Shown here in pieces: positions 54,336-62,729 of a stretch of DNA of 64,000 nucleotides. The stretch lies in assembly GCF_022919095.1 (NCBI RefSeq), contig NZ_CP095073.1, forward strand, positions 2,108,001-2,172,000. The letters run 5' to 3'. The position numbers and the translations under genes are program-made. This stretch comes from Halobacillus salinarum. Lineage in GTDB: Bacteria; Bacillota; Bacilli; Bacillales; Halobacillaceae. How positions within the stretch are numbered: position 1 is the first letter of the stretch; the number at the start of each line of letters is the position of its first letter. The notes below the pieces were generated by a model. That model was given only the letters and a program-made list of their open reading frames with translations. It was not told where the DNA came from and made no database searches.

Positions 54336-56216
54336 ATGCAATTAAATAACAGGAAAACTCCTTTATTTATAATTGCAACCATTCTATTTGGAATAAAAAC
54401 ATACATTGTGTACCGGTTTATGTTTGATTTGTCGATTGACAACCCTCTGCAGGAATTCATTCTTCTTATCAATCCAATAGCCAGTGCCTATTTGGTGTTT
54501 GCTATCAGTGTCTGGTTTCAGCCCCGTAAACAGCGGAAGTTTTTAAGATGGGCTGCTCTGACAGGCACGCTGATTATATATTTTAACTTATTGTTTTATC
54601 GGAATTTTACAGACTTTATAACAATCCCCGTACTATTTCAAGGCAATAATGCGGCAGATTTGTCCTCTAGTATTTCTACGTTGATCCATTGGCCGGATTT
54701 GCTTCTATTTTTAGATGTGCTCGTCATTTGGTATTTAAGTAAACCTTCTTTTAATATGCATGTTGAGTTCTCAAAATCCAGTAAATTAGCGGCAACTGCT
54801 GTGACCTTTCTTTTGCTTGCGGGTAATGTGACGCTAGCGGAAATGGAGCGACCTATGCTGTTTGTCCGTACTTTTGACAGAGAGTATCTCGTTAAAAATA
54901 TCGGCTTATTTAACTATCACATCTATGATTCAACGATGCAGACTAAAACGAAAGCCCAACGAGTATTTGCAGATGGGAGCGAAATCAGTGAAGTGGAAGG
55001 GTACATGGATAAAGATGTCCAGCCGGACAAGAAGTCGGAGCTGTTTGGGGCAGCGAAAGGTAGAAATGTAATTTTTATCAGCCTGGAATCTTTCCAAAAT
55101 TTCGTATTGGATTCAAAAATTAATGGAAAAGAGACGACTCCCTTTTTGAATGATTTAAAGGAAAGCAGCGATACGTTTTGGTTTAAAAACTTTTATCATC
55201 AGACCGCACAAGGGAAGACATCGGATTCAGAGTTTTTAATAGAAAACTCGATGTATCCGCTTGGCAGGGGTGCTGTCTATTTTACCAATGCTCAAAATGA
55301 ATACCATTCCTTGCCCGAAATGTTGAATGAGAATGATTATTATACATCTGTATTTCATGCAAATAACCGCAGTTTCTGGAATAGAGATGTGATGTATGAC
55401 AATATTGGCTATGATCATTTCTATGATGAAAATGCATTTGAGGAAACACCTCAAAATAAGATTGGGTGGGGCCTTGAGGATAAAGCTTTTTTCAACCAAT
55501 CCATCCCTTATCTAAAAAAATTAGATCAGCCATTCTACAGTAAATTTATTACCTTGACGAACCATTTTCCGTTTGAAATGCCACAGAACCAGGCGCATGT
55601 TGATAAATTCGATTCAGGCTCTGAAACATTAAATCAGTACTTCCAAACAGTAAGATACACCGATGAAGCGGTGGAATCCTTTTTTAACAAACTGAAAAGA
55701 GAGGGACTGTATGAAAACTCCATTATTATTTTAATGGGAGATCATTATGGAATCAGCGAATTTCATAATAAAGCGATGGGTAAATTCCTGGGAAAAGAAG
55801 TGAACGGATATGAACATGTCCAGTTACAGCGCGTTCCTTTCATGATTCATATTCCCGGCTATGATAAAGGGGAAGTGCAGGAAAATATTGCGGGTCAAAT
55901 TGACGTTAAACCCACTCTTTTGCATTTGTTAGGTATTGAAAATAAAGGAGATCTTGGTTTCGGTCAGGATTTATTCAGGAAAGATCGTAAAGGATTTATT
56001 GCGCTTAGGGACGGCAGCGTGGTTGGTGATCAGTATGTTTATACAGATAGTCAATGCTTCGATCGCAAAACAGGTAAGCTGGTGTCTGATGATCAGGAGG
56101 ATCAATGTAAACCATTGACCGAAAAAGCAAACAAAGAATTGGATTATTCCGATTCAATCATTTACGGAGACCTCCTTCGCTTCTATGAATTTAACCAGAT
56201 TGATAATAATGGATAA
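54336..56216 (+). CDS. ltaS: lipoteichoic acid synthase family protein (LtaS/YqgS)
   Basis: This 626-residue protein has five N-terminal membrane helices (about residues 7–185), a linker and an extracellular sulfatase-fold domain. The nucleophilic threonine is Thr295 in QGKTSDSEF, and metal ligands lie in FISLESFQNF, MGDHYGISEF and FHANNRSFWNR. The enzyme transfers glycerol-phosphate from phosphatidylglycerol to grow lipoteichoic acid. Position after glcK matches yqgS. A clear ECF promoter upstream suggests envelope-stress control. Confidence 0.94.
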   Translation: MQLNNRKTPLFIIATILFGIKTYIVYRFMFDLSIDNPLQEFILLINPIASAYLVFAISVWFQPRKQRKFLRWAALTGTLIIYFNLLFYRNFTDFITIPVLFQGNNAADLSSSISTLIHWPDLLLFLDVLVIWYLSKPSFNMHVEFSKSSKLAATAVTFLLLAGNVTLAEMERPMLFVRTFDREYLVKNIGLFNYHIYDSTMQTKTKAQRVFADGSEISEVEGYMDKDVQPDKKSELFGAAKGRNVIFISLESFQNFVLDSKINGKETTPFLNDLKESSDTFWFKNFYHQTAQGKTSDSEFLIENSMYPLGRGAVYFTNAQNEYHSLPEMLNENDYYTSVFHANNRSFWNRDVMYDNIGYDHFYDENAFEETPQNKIGWGLEDKAFFNQSIPYLKKLDQPFYSKFITLTNHFPFEMPQNQAHVDKFDSGSETLNQYFQTVRYTDEAVESFFNKLKREGLYENSIIILMGDHYGISEFHNKAMGKFLGKEVNGYEHVQLQRVPFMIHIPGYDKGEVQENIAGQIDVKPTLLHLLGIENKGDLGFGQDLFRKDRKGFIALRDGSVVGDQYVYTDSQCFDRKTGKLVSDDQEDQCKPLTEKANKELDYSDSIIYGDLLRFYEFNQIDNNG

Positions 56217-56220
56217 GAAT

Positions 56221-56258
56221 GGGCCGGATACTCGCCATATCCGGCCCGTTTTTATTTA
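56221..56258 (+). terminator. terminator after ltaS
   Basis: GGGCCGGATA and TATCCGGCCC form a perfect 10-bp stem followed by GTTTTTATTT. Confidence 0.93.
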
Positions 56259-56346
56259 TTTACCTCATTGACAAATGGGACTTACATAATTAACGATAGG
56301 TAGAGAAAAGTAGAACTATAAATGATTTGCAGAAAGGAACTTGCAT

Positions 56347-57033
56347 GTGTTTCGATTTGAGAACGTCTTTCAGCACCCTTTGCGTGAAATTAATTTCACG
56401 ATTGAAAAAAATGAAAAAGTTATCTTTTTCGGCCCTTCAGGAGCGGGTAAAAGCACTTTATTGTTTTTATTTAACCGCCTGCAAGATCCTGATCAAGGAA
56501 CGATACTTTATCAAGGTAAACCGATTAGCGAGCAGCCGATTCCAGAATTAAGAAGAAAAGTGGGGCTGGTTCTGCAGTCACCGAATTTGTTTCCGGGGAC
56601 CGTGTTAGATAATTTAAAGTACGGTCCGGCACTTCATCAAGGTTGGGAGGATAATATGGCCGAGAAGCTGCTTGATTACGTCCGGCTGCCTCATAACTAT
56701 TTACACAAAGATGCAGATCAGCTCTCAGGAGGAGAACAGCAGAGGGTATCATTAGCCAGGACATTAGCGAATTCACCTGAAGTACTTCTTTTGGATGAGC
56801 CGACGAGTGCTCTTGATTACAGAACAGCAGAAGAGATTGAAGCCGTGTTGAAAAGGTTAATTGATGAAAACAAGCTCACTATGATTATGGTCACGCATAA
56901 CCTTAGTCAGGCAGCGCGATTGGGCACGCGAGGGTTGTTTATTAAAGAGGGACGGATTCAAGAAGATGGTCCTATAAAGAATATGCTAAACTCCCCGCAA
57001 ACGAACATGCTCGCGGAGTTTTTAAAAGAATAG
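56347..57033 (+). CDS. ABC transporter ATPase, FetA-like
   Basis: This 228-residue ATPase has Walker A GPSGAGKST, Q-loop LVLQSPNLFPG, signature LSGGEQQR and Walker [13 protein letters not shown]. It pairs with the UPF0014 permease 12 bases downstream, the arrangement of E. coli FetAB (YbbL–YbbM), linked to iron export and peroxide resistance. GTG 56347 is nine bases after AAAGGA; the TTG at 56341 is too close. Substrate in this organism is inferred, not shown. Confidence 0.87.
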   Translation: MFRFENVFQHPLREINFTIEKNEKVIFFGPSGAGKSTLLFLFNRLQDPDQGTILYQGKPISEQPIPELRRKVGLVLQSPNLFPGTVLDNLKYGPALHQGWEDNMAEKLLDYVRLPHNYLHKDADQLSGGEQQRVSLARTLANSPEVLLLDEPTSALDYRTAEEIEAVLKRLIDENKLTMIMVTHNLSQAARLGTRGLFIKEGRIQEDGPIKNMLNSPQTNMLAEFLKE

Positions 57034-57045
57034 GGGGACTAAAAT

Positions 57046-57825
57046 TTGAATCCTGAAGTATCCAATCAATCTTTGTTATTTTTATCAATATTTGTGCTCA
57101 TTCCCTTAACGCTATCTTATTTTTATCAATTAGGTCTGAACAAAAGCATCCTTTGGTCTACGGTAAGAGGAACGCTCCAGCTTTTTGCAATCGGCTATAT
57201 TTTAACCTATCTTTTTGATTTGCCTGCCTTGATCGGGATTCCATTAATGGTGGGGATTATGATGATTATTGCAAGCTTTCATGCACGGTACAAAGGGAAA
57301 GAACTTCCTCATGTATTGCTAGTGATCTTCATCGGGCTGTTAATTATTGAAACAGGAGTTCTTTCGCTATGGCTGATTTTTGATTTGGTAGAGTTTATTC
57401 CTTCCCAAGTGATTCCTATGAGCGGTATGGTGATTGGAAACAGCATGGTGGCGATGGGGCTGGCTTTGGAAAGAATGAAAGATGAATTTTCCAGCAATCG
57501 CGGAAAGCTGATGGCAGCTTTATCGCTGGGCGCTGAACCGAAACAGGCTTCGCATTTGATCGTCCAAAAAACATTGAACGCTGCATTGATTCCTAATGTA
57601 GACGGACTAAAAACCATTGGTCTCGTGCAGCTGCCGGGTATGATGACGGGGCTGATTTTAGGTGGAGTAGCCCCTGTAATGGCGATTAAATATCAGTTAG
57701 TTATATCCTTAAGTATATTTTCTTCCGTTTCTTTAAGTGCTATGTTTATCACACTGGTCATGTACAGATTCTTTTTTAACGATAGGAAACAGCTGATTCC
57801 ACCGCAGAAAATTGAGAAAAACTAA
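57046..57825 (+). CDS. UPF0014 permease, FetB-like
   Basis: This 259-residue protein has six or seven membrane helices and the family loop MKDEFSSNRGKLMAALSLGAEPKQASHLIVQKTLNAALIP between them. LVQLPGMMTGLILGG is the other hallmark. It should form the membrane part of the FetA-like transporter. The start is TTG 57046 after AGGGGGA. The gene ends in a terminator shared with the convergent small gene. Confidence 0.88.
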   Translation: MNPEVSNQSLLFLSIFVLIPLTLSYFYQLGLNKSILWSTVRGTLQLFAIGYILTYLFDLPALIGIPLMVGIMMIIASFHARYKGKELPHVLLVIFIGLLIIETGVLSLWLIFDLVEFIPSQVIPMSGMVIGNSMVAMGLALERMKDEFSSNRGKLMAALSLGAEPKQASHLIVQKTLNAALIPNVDGLKTIGLVQLPGMMTGLILGGVAPVMAIKYQLVISLSIFSSVSLSAMFITLVMYRFFFNDRKQLIPPQKIEKN

Positions 57826-57856
57826 AAAACCCAGCTTTGATAAGCTGGGATTTTTT
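57825..57856. terminator. bidirectional terminator after fetB-like gene
   Basis: CCCAGCTT (57830–57837) and AAGCTGGG (57842–57849) pair around TGAT, flanked by A and T runs. Confidence 0.9.
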
Positions 57857-57858
57857 GA

Positions 57859-58023
57859 TTAACTGAAAAGGTTTGAATAAATAGTCATAATCGAGAACCA
57901 TCCGAAAACCAATGCTGAAGCACCGGCAAATAAGACGGCGAAGAAATTTTTTGATTTAAATTCCCGAAAAACTGCTAAAACACAAAGAATTGAAACGATT
58001 AGAAGAATGATCCCTGTTACCAT
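57859..58023 (-). CDS. yqgW: DUF2759 small membrane protein (YqgW-like)
   Basis: This 54-residue protein has two hydrophobic helices (GIILLIVSILCVLAVF and FFAVLFAGASALVFGWFSIMTIY) joined by a short basic loop REFKSKN. The KSKN-F and GWF-IMT pattern and the length match the DUF2759/YqgW family located next to yqgX in Bacillus. AGGGGGTG lies six bases before the ATG on the minus strand. Function unknown. Confidence 0.8.
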   Translation of the reverse strand: MVTGIILLIVSILCVLAVFREFKSKNFFAVLFAGASALVFGWFSIMTIYSNLFS

Positions 58024-58183
58024 ATTCAGCACCCCCTAAATCTGATCTAATGTACACCTGAAAAAATACGATGTTATACTGTATGTAGCGCATTTTCATT
58101 CCTATTCATTCTATAGTATAGATAGAATGGTGTCGAGTTATTCTATATGTATTTTATACAATATAAAGAGAGGTGTCTACCCT

Positions 58184-58807
58184 ATGTTGAAAATAGCCCG
58201 GCTTCCTTTAGGGCCAATGGCTACAAACGCTTACATTATTTATGAAAATTACAGGGCTCTTGTCATTGATCCAGGTGGGGATTTTAAGAAACTGGATCAT
58301 TTCCTTAGAGATAAAGAGCTGAAAGTAGAAGCTATCTTACTCACTCATGCACATTTTGATCATATTGGAGCTGTAGACGAAGCAAGAGAAGCCTATAAGG
58401 TACCTGTTTATCTGCATCAGGCAGAAGCGGACTGGCTTATGGATCCACAGTTAAATGGTTCTGGATTGTTTCAGACAGGGGAAATTACTGCCTCAGCTGC
58501 TGATCATTTCCTCGAGCCGGGGATGTTAACGATTGGTTCTTTCAGCTTTGAAGTTCGTCACACTCCAGGACACTCGCCAGGCAGTGTATCCTTTGTATTT
58601 CGTAACCAGCGTTTTACCGTAGCGGGAGATACACTTTTCCAACGTGGAATGGGTAGAACTGATCTTCCAGGTGGAAACCGTGAAGAACTGGAGCATAGCA
58701 TTCAAACACAGCTCTTCAGTCTTCGTAACGATATGAGAATCTATCCGGGCCACGGTCTGCCAACGACTGTCGAAGAAGAAAAATCAGAAAATCCATTCTT
58801 TGTTTAG
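58184..58807 (+). CDS. yqgX: MBL-fold hydrolase YqgX (glyoxalase II-like)
   Basis: This 207-residue metallo-beta-lactamase fold protein has the two-metal motif THAHFDH, then HTPGHSPGSVSF, GDTLFQRGMGRTDLPGG and a final PGHG. Sequence and length agree with YqgX, a hydroxyacylglutathione hydrolase-like protein; the substrate in thiol-different Bacillaceae is not settled. ATG 58184 follows AGAGAGGTG. An earlier ATG would add a hydrophobic, non-conserved leader. Confidence 0.93.
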   Translation: MLKIARLPLGPMATNAYIIYENYRALVIDPGGDFKKLDHFLRDKELKVEAILLTHAHFDHIGAVDEAREAYKVPVYLHQAEADWLMDPQLNGSGLFQTGEITASAADHFLEPGMLTIGSFSFEVRHTPGHSPGSVSFVFRNQRFTVAGDTLFQRGMGRTDLPGGNREELEHSIQTQLFSLRNDMRIYPGHGLPTTVEEEKSENPFFV

Positions 58808-58854
58808 AGTGAGTAGCAGGGCAGCTTGCTCAATACTATTAGTATCACAATTAA

Positions 58855-58886
58855 AAAAGTGCTATCCGCCAGAGGATAGCACTTTT
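58855..58886. terminator. bidirectional terminator between yqgX and yqgY
   Basis: AAAAGTGCTATCC and GGATAGCACTTTT form a perfect 13-bp stem around a 6-base loop. Confidence 0.93.
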
Positions 58887-58889
58887 CTT

Positions 58890-59129
58890 TTACTCAAACC
58901 CTGGAACTAAAATAAACGTTGAGTAATAGGTGAAGCCGATCATAAACACTGTCAAGTATGAGAAAAATATGTAAATGTACATACGTTCAGACAGTTTAAG
59001 GAATCCTACAGTAAGGAAAAAGGCCGTTTGAACTAAGGATAAGATGGCTGCTTCCATCATGCCTCCTGCATAAAACATCACAGTAAAAATCCCAGTCCAG
59101 AATGCCAGCACGCGAAACATACGGTCCAT
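58890..59129 (-). CDS. yqgY: DUF2626 membrane protein YqgY
   Basis: This 79-residue protein has three hydrophobic helices and the very conserved start MDRMFRVLAFWTGIFTVMFY and end KLSERMYIYIFFSYLTVF. This is the DUF2626/YqgY family. ATG at 59129 follows AGGAGGGG on the minus strand, excluding the upstream extension. Function unknown. mgsR lies divergently beyond. Confidence 0.9.
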   Translation of the reverse strand: MDRMFRVLAFWTGIFTVMFYAGGMMEAAILSLVQTAFFLTVGFLKLSERMYIYIFFSYLTVFMIGFTYYSTFILVPGFE

Positions 59130-59325
59130 GCTTTTCCCCTCCTTTAATCGATAGACTCTCTTCATTATTATAAACGACCCTTAAAGGATTGTAAATATAA
59201 GTGAGAATCCGCTTTCTTTACTTTCAGTATGGGTAAAAGACACTGAAATATGCATAAGCCCTTTCTTACCAACTTATCCAAAAAACTAAAAGGATTTATT
59301 CCCTTCTTGATTTTATGAAAAAGAA

Positions 59326-59350
59326 GTTTAAAATATTGTACAAAGGTTAT
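59326..59350 (+). promoter_or_regulatory. sigma-B type promoter for mgsR
   Basis: GTTTAA (about 59326–59331), a 13-base spacer and GGTTAT (about 59345–59350) differ by one base from the GGGTAT consensus. mgsR is a known sigma-B target in B. subtilis. A TATACAAT just downstream could be an extra sigma-A element. Confidence 0.62.
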
Positions 59351-59388
59351 ACAATGACTATACAATATCGAAGGGTGGAGGGGAAAAT

Positions 59389-59772
59389 ATGAATGGGCTA
59401 AAATTTTACACATATCCAAGCTGTACTTCTTGCCGAAGGACGAAATCATGGCTCAAGAACCAAAACGTGGATTTTTCTGAACAGCACTTATTTAAGAATA
59501 CTCCAAGTGCTGAAGAACTTAAGAAAATACTAGCTTTAACGACTGAGGGGATTGATGAAATTCTTGCAAAACGAAGCAAAGAATTCAAAGCGCTCGACAT
59601 CGACATCAATGAGCTTTCAGTAAGTGAATTCCTTGAATTAGTAGCTGAAAAGCCTAAGTTGTTACGGCGTCCAATTCTCACAGATGGAGAAAAGCTGGTG
59701 ATCGGATATAATCCTGAAGGGCTGCGAAGTATTACCAATCACCGGGAGAATTTTATTGAAAAAATATCATAA
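59389..59772 (+). CDS. mgsR: Spx-family stress regulator MgsR (YqgZ)
   Basis: This 127-residue ArsC/Spx-type protein has a redox CxxC (Cys12 and Cys15 in PSCTSC) and conserved RRPIL and GYNPEGLRSI blocks. It binds the alpha C-terminal domain of RNA polymerase to steer transcription. In B. subtilis MgsR modulates a sub-regulon of sigma-B. It is separated from Spx itself by its neighbourhood (yqgX–yqgY–mgsR–comG), which agrees with yqgZ. A sigma-B like promoter lies upstream. Confidence 0.9.
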   Translation: MNGLKFYTYPSCTSCRRTKSWLKNQNVDFSEQHLFKNTPSAEELKKILALTTEGIDEILAKRSKEFKALDIDINELSVSEFLELVAEKPKLLRRPILTDGEKLVIGYNPEGLRSITNHRENFIEKIS

Positions 59773-59812
59773 GGAGCAGGAAGTTTTGAAAAGATTATTA
59801 AAGATATAGAGA

Positions 59813-59855
59813 AATAATCATCGTTCGCTTGCTTGTAGACGATGGTTATTTTTAT
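59813..59855. terminator. bidirectional terminator between mgsR and comGG
   Basis: AATAATCATCG and CGATGGTTATT form an 11-bp stem with one G-U, flanked by A and T, overlapping the comGG stop. Confidence 0.8.
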
Positions 59856-60238
59856 TGCAGCAGAGTGAGGTCATAGGACTGACTGACTAATTTAGTTTTT
59901 CCATCGTTTATTTCCATTTGCCATGTACATGCATACTTGGTCTCTTGAACAAATGCACACGTGGCACTGGCGGTTCCTAAAGGTGAATAAAAAGTATAGG
60001 AAGAAGCGAGCTTGTCCAGCTTGTTAGTTTTAATTAACTCGATCAGTTCGCGATGCCCTGTTTCAAACAGGCTTTGGTACATATAGGCTGCTTCCAGGTT
60101 TTCGGTATAAGTAACATTCGATTTATACTGAAGGGCACTAAACATCGTAACGGTAATGACTAAAAAACATAGTCCGAAAACAAAAGGATAAATCACTCCA
60201 CGCTCATTTTTTAAAAGGGAGATAGAGTTGACCTGCAA
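59852..60238 (-). CDS. comGG: competence pseudopilus protein ComGG
   Basis: This 128-residue minor pseudopilin has an N-terminal hydrophobic segment (residues 14–36) but no clear prepilin GFT motif, as is usual for ComGG. Sequence is poorly conserved; position at the end of comG and overlap with comGF support the name. It is needed for the transformation pilus that pulls DNA to the membrane. Confidence 0.82.
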   Translation of the reverse strand: MQVNSISLLKNERGVIYPFVFGLCFLVITVTMFSALQYKSNVTYTENLEAAYMYQSLFETGHRELIELIKTNKLDKLASSYTFYSPLGTASATCAFVQETKYACTWQMEINDGKTKLVSQSYDLTLLQ

Positions 60239-60629
60239 AGGTTTTCCCTCCCTTCAATGTAATTTTAAGCTCAAGAGCCTCCTCCGATTCCGTTAGAAGA
60301 TAACTTATTTGACTTATGCCTCCTAAAAGTAATTCATTCCCTTTTCCATTCACCCTCCGTCTAATCTGGTCGGAATACTGCTCCAAATAAATCTGGTCGC
60401 CATCTCCATTTGTAACAACTAGTTCAGTGCTTGTAAATTCAATGGTAGAGGCTTCATTAAGTTCATCTTGAATAAATAAAAAACACTGCCTTACCTCAAG
60501 TTCCTTTTCGTAATCTTTCCAATCCAACAAAGGGAAAAGAGGCAGGGCAAGCCCTAGTATCATTATGGTAATAACGAGACTGACTAATGTTTCTGCCATT
60601 GTAAATCCCTTTTCATTTTGCCCTTTCAT
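60204..60629 (-). CDS. comGF: competence minor pseudopilin ComGF
   Basis: This protein of about 141 residues has a prepilin leader EKGFTMAETL (cleavage after Gly), a hydrophobic helix and a C-terminal domain with DDGDQIYLEQYS-like turns. It continues the comG operon and overlaps both neighbours. The ATG at 60629 gives a short leader before GFT, better than the upstream alternative. Confidence 0.87.
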   Translation of the reverse strand: MKGQNEKGFTMAETLVSLVITIMILGLALPLFPLLDWKDYEKELEVRQCFLFIQDELNEASTIEFTSTELVVTNGDGDQIYLEQYSDQIRRRVNGKGNELLLGGISQISYLLTESEEALELKITLKGGKTFAGQLYLPFKK

Positions 60630-60915
60630 ATAAGCAGATCTCCTTCTCAGCACCCTCCCAATCCGCACACCCTGTAATGAAAGCTTCCTCCCTTATGATG
60701 TTAATGGTGATCCCTTGTTCAGTTGTGAAATATGAGGGCACCGTATCTGTTGATTGCAGGTGTGAATGTAGAAGAGTGATTGCTTCCCTTTTTAGTGCTA
60801 GATGATTTTCTTCCATTCTTACATGTATAAGGATAGGAAGGATAAGGGTGAATACTGTAAAAAGCAGTGTAAAGGAACACATGACTTCTAAGAGGGTAAA
60901 GCCTTTATTGTTCAA
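60613..60915 (-). CDS. comGE: competence minor pseudopilin ComGE
   Basis: This 100-residue protein has the leader MNNKGFTLLEVMCSF followed by a hydrophobic helix, typical of type IV-like pseudopilins processed by ComC. It overlaps comGD and comGF by 11 and 17 bases. Assignment is by order and the GFTLLE motif. Confidence 0.86.
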   Translation of the reverse strand: MNNKGFTLLEVMCSFTLLFTVFTLILPILIHVRMEENHLALKREAITLLHSHLQSTDTVPSYFTTEQGITINIIREEAFITGCADWEGAEKEICLYERAK

Positions 60916-61390
60916 TCACTTTCATCCTCCCTCTTCCAAAAGGGAACACAACTTTATAGGATTGATTTGGCGGACTAATAAACATCGTCCCTGGGTTTTT
61001 TATGGTGCCTTTTGCAGAGAATTGAATTTTCGCAGGGAGCGTGGTTAATTGGAGTTTCCAATTATCAGGAAAATGATGATGGAAGACGGTGTTTCGATGA
61101 AGGTAGTCGTATAAGTAATAATCGTTTTTTTCCTCTCGAATCATAATCCAATAATAAGAGTGGTTCTGCATCGTCAGCTGCTGGGCAGCTAACACGTCAA
61201 GCTTGAACTGCCTGAGATATTGATCTGTTTCGATTTTTGTAAATACCTGGTGCTGCAGGGGAAGTACAATGGCAGCGAGCAAACTCCATATCAATAGCAC
61301 AATCAGCATTTCTGCTAAAGTAAAACCTCTGTTATTAAAATCACTCTTCCTCTTTGGCAGGTTCAGATACTTTACCGGTGGTTTTGTCAT
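60905..61390 (-). CDS. comGD: competence pseudopilin ComGD
   Basis: This 161-residue protein has the prepilin motif RGFTLAEMLIVLL (about residue 22), preceded by an unusually long polar leader. The start at 61390, inside comGC, follows GGAAAGGA by seven or eight bases. No other ATG, GTG or TTG lies in frame before the prepilin motif, so I accept this long leader and a 50-base overlap with comGC. Confidence 0.86.
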   Translation of the reverse strand: MTKPPVKYLNLPKRKSDFNNRGFTLAEMLIVLLIWSLLAAIVLPLQHQVFTKIETDQYLRQFKLDVLAAQQLTMQNHSYYWIMIREEKNDYYLYDYLHRNTVFHHHFPDNWKLQLTTLPAKIQFSAKGTIKNPGTMFISPPNQSYKVVFPFGRGRMKVIEQ

Positions 61391-61655
61391 ACTGCAATTC
61401 CTTTCCGTTCGGGCAGGTGGTTTGTTTTAAGTACCCATCATCAGCTAAAACCTGGAGTGTTTCCGGATAAGAGTGATTTTCTAAATAATAGGATTCTACC
61501 TGGGCATCGGCTGTGAGAACTAGAGCTTCGCAGCCTTTAGCACGAATCGTTTCATTATTTTTTGTAATATTCGGTATGGTGATGATCAATAAGATGGAAA
61601 TGATCAACAAAACAATGAGCATTTCTATTAATGTAAAGCCTTTTTCATTTCTCAT
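61341..61655 (-). CDS. comGC: major competence pseudopilin ComGC
   Basis: This 104-residue protein has the leader MRNEKGFTLIEMLIVLLIISILL, cut by prepilin peptidase ComC. Two cysteines (GCEAL and TTCPNG) can form the disulfide known in ComGC. It is the main subunit of the transformation pseudopilus. The Glu-rich end (PAKEEE) is shared with the start of comGD by overlap. Confidence 0.94.
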   Translation of the reverse strand: MRNEKGFTLIEMLIVLLIISILLIITIPNITKNNETIRAKGCEALVLTADAQVESYYLENHSYPETLQVLADDGYLKQTTCPNGKELQYDKTTGKVSEPAKEEE

Positions 61656-61673
61656 TTATAAACGCTCCTTTGT

Positions 61674-62729
61674 TTAAATTTGCTGCATCCATTCATATAG
61701 CGGCAGCATAATCGAAGCATAGATTACGATAATGATCACTGCAATCATCATAAAAAATACAGGTTGGATATACTGTAGAAGCATCGTTAATCGGTCTTGG
61801 AGCATTTCCATTAAAAATTGGGACAAAGTGCTGAGTTCTTGGCTTAATGCTTCTAAATCATTGGTGTGGTGAAACAACGAAGTCATTTCATCTCTAAAGA
61901 GGACGCATGAATGAACCGCCTGCCCCAGTGAATTCCCTCGTTCAAGGTTTGTCAAAATCAAACAGCCGTAATAGGCAAGCTCAGGGTATTTCTCCTGCTT
62001 AGCTATAATTCCAAGAGACGCTCTCAGCGTGAGACCGGCGGCCAACAAAGAACTTAAATGAGTGGAAAACAGGAAAGTGAATAAAAATTGTTTATAGCTT
62101 TTCCAAAGAGGAATCCGTTCATATATCTTCATCCTTTTCTCAAGTACAAGCTTGGGCTTAACCATTTTCCAAAGGAGGAATAACCCCGTAATAAGGATGA
62201 GAAGAATCAGCAGGCCATTTATGAAGCCATTAACAAGTTGAATAAATAAAAATGTGAAAGGCTGCTGGTTCGTACCTGCAAATAACGCTTGAAAGTTTGG
62301 GAGGATGTTCTGTTTAATAATTGTAAAGCCAACGGTTAGAAAGAGAAAAAGAATGAAGGGGTACCTGATGGCTTGCTTCAGTTTTGTCGTGTACTCTTTT
62401 TGCAGCCGGAGAAGATCTTTACACTGTTGAAAAAGAAAAGGAAGGTCGTGGTGGAGTCTTCCGAAATATAGGAAGTGAACGATATTCTGAGAAAAGCGTG
62501 CGTTTTGAAAAGCGACATCGATAGGATCTCCGCGGGTTAGATGTTCAATAATGATTGCTGCAACAGGCTTAAGAGCAGCATCCCAGCTTGCCATCTTTAA
62601 AGCTTCGATTAGTGGATAGCCTTTGTGAAGCAAGGTACCTGTACGGTGAAAAAAGAGCAGTTGTGTGGACGTGGCAAGTTTTGCTGAGGCCGACTTAAAT
62701 TTGATCAGGGGAAGTAAATCCGAGGGCAT
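61674..62729 (-). CDS. comGB: competence type II secretion-like membrane protein ComGB
   Basis: This 351-residue GspF/PilC-type polytopic protein has two GspF domains (about residues 20–140 and 220–345), with LLAAGLTLRASLGII and a final QPVFFMMIAVIIIVIYASIMLPLY helix. It is the platform for pseudopilus assembly. It overlaps comGA by 35 bases and is 18 bases before comGC. Confidence 0.93.
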   Translation of the reverse strand: MPSDLLPLIKFKSASAKLATSTQLLFFHRTGTLLHKGYPLIEALKMASWDAALKPVAAIIIEHLTRGDPIDVAFQNARFSQNIVHFLYFGRLHHDLPFLFQQCKDLLRLQKEYTTKLKQAIRYPFILFLFLTVGFTIIKQNILPNFQALFAGTNQQPFTFLFIQLVNGFINGLLILLILITGLFLLWKMVKPKLVLEKRMKIYERIPLWKSYKQFLFTFLFSTHLSSLLAAGLTLRASLGIIAKQEKYPELAYYGCLILTNLERGNSLGQAVHSCVLFRDEMTSLFHHTNDLEALSQELSTLSQFLMEMLQDRLTMLLQYIQPVFFMMIAVIIIVIYASIMLPLYEWMQQI

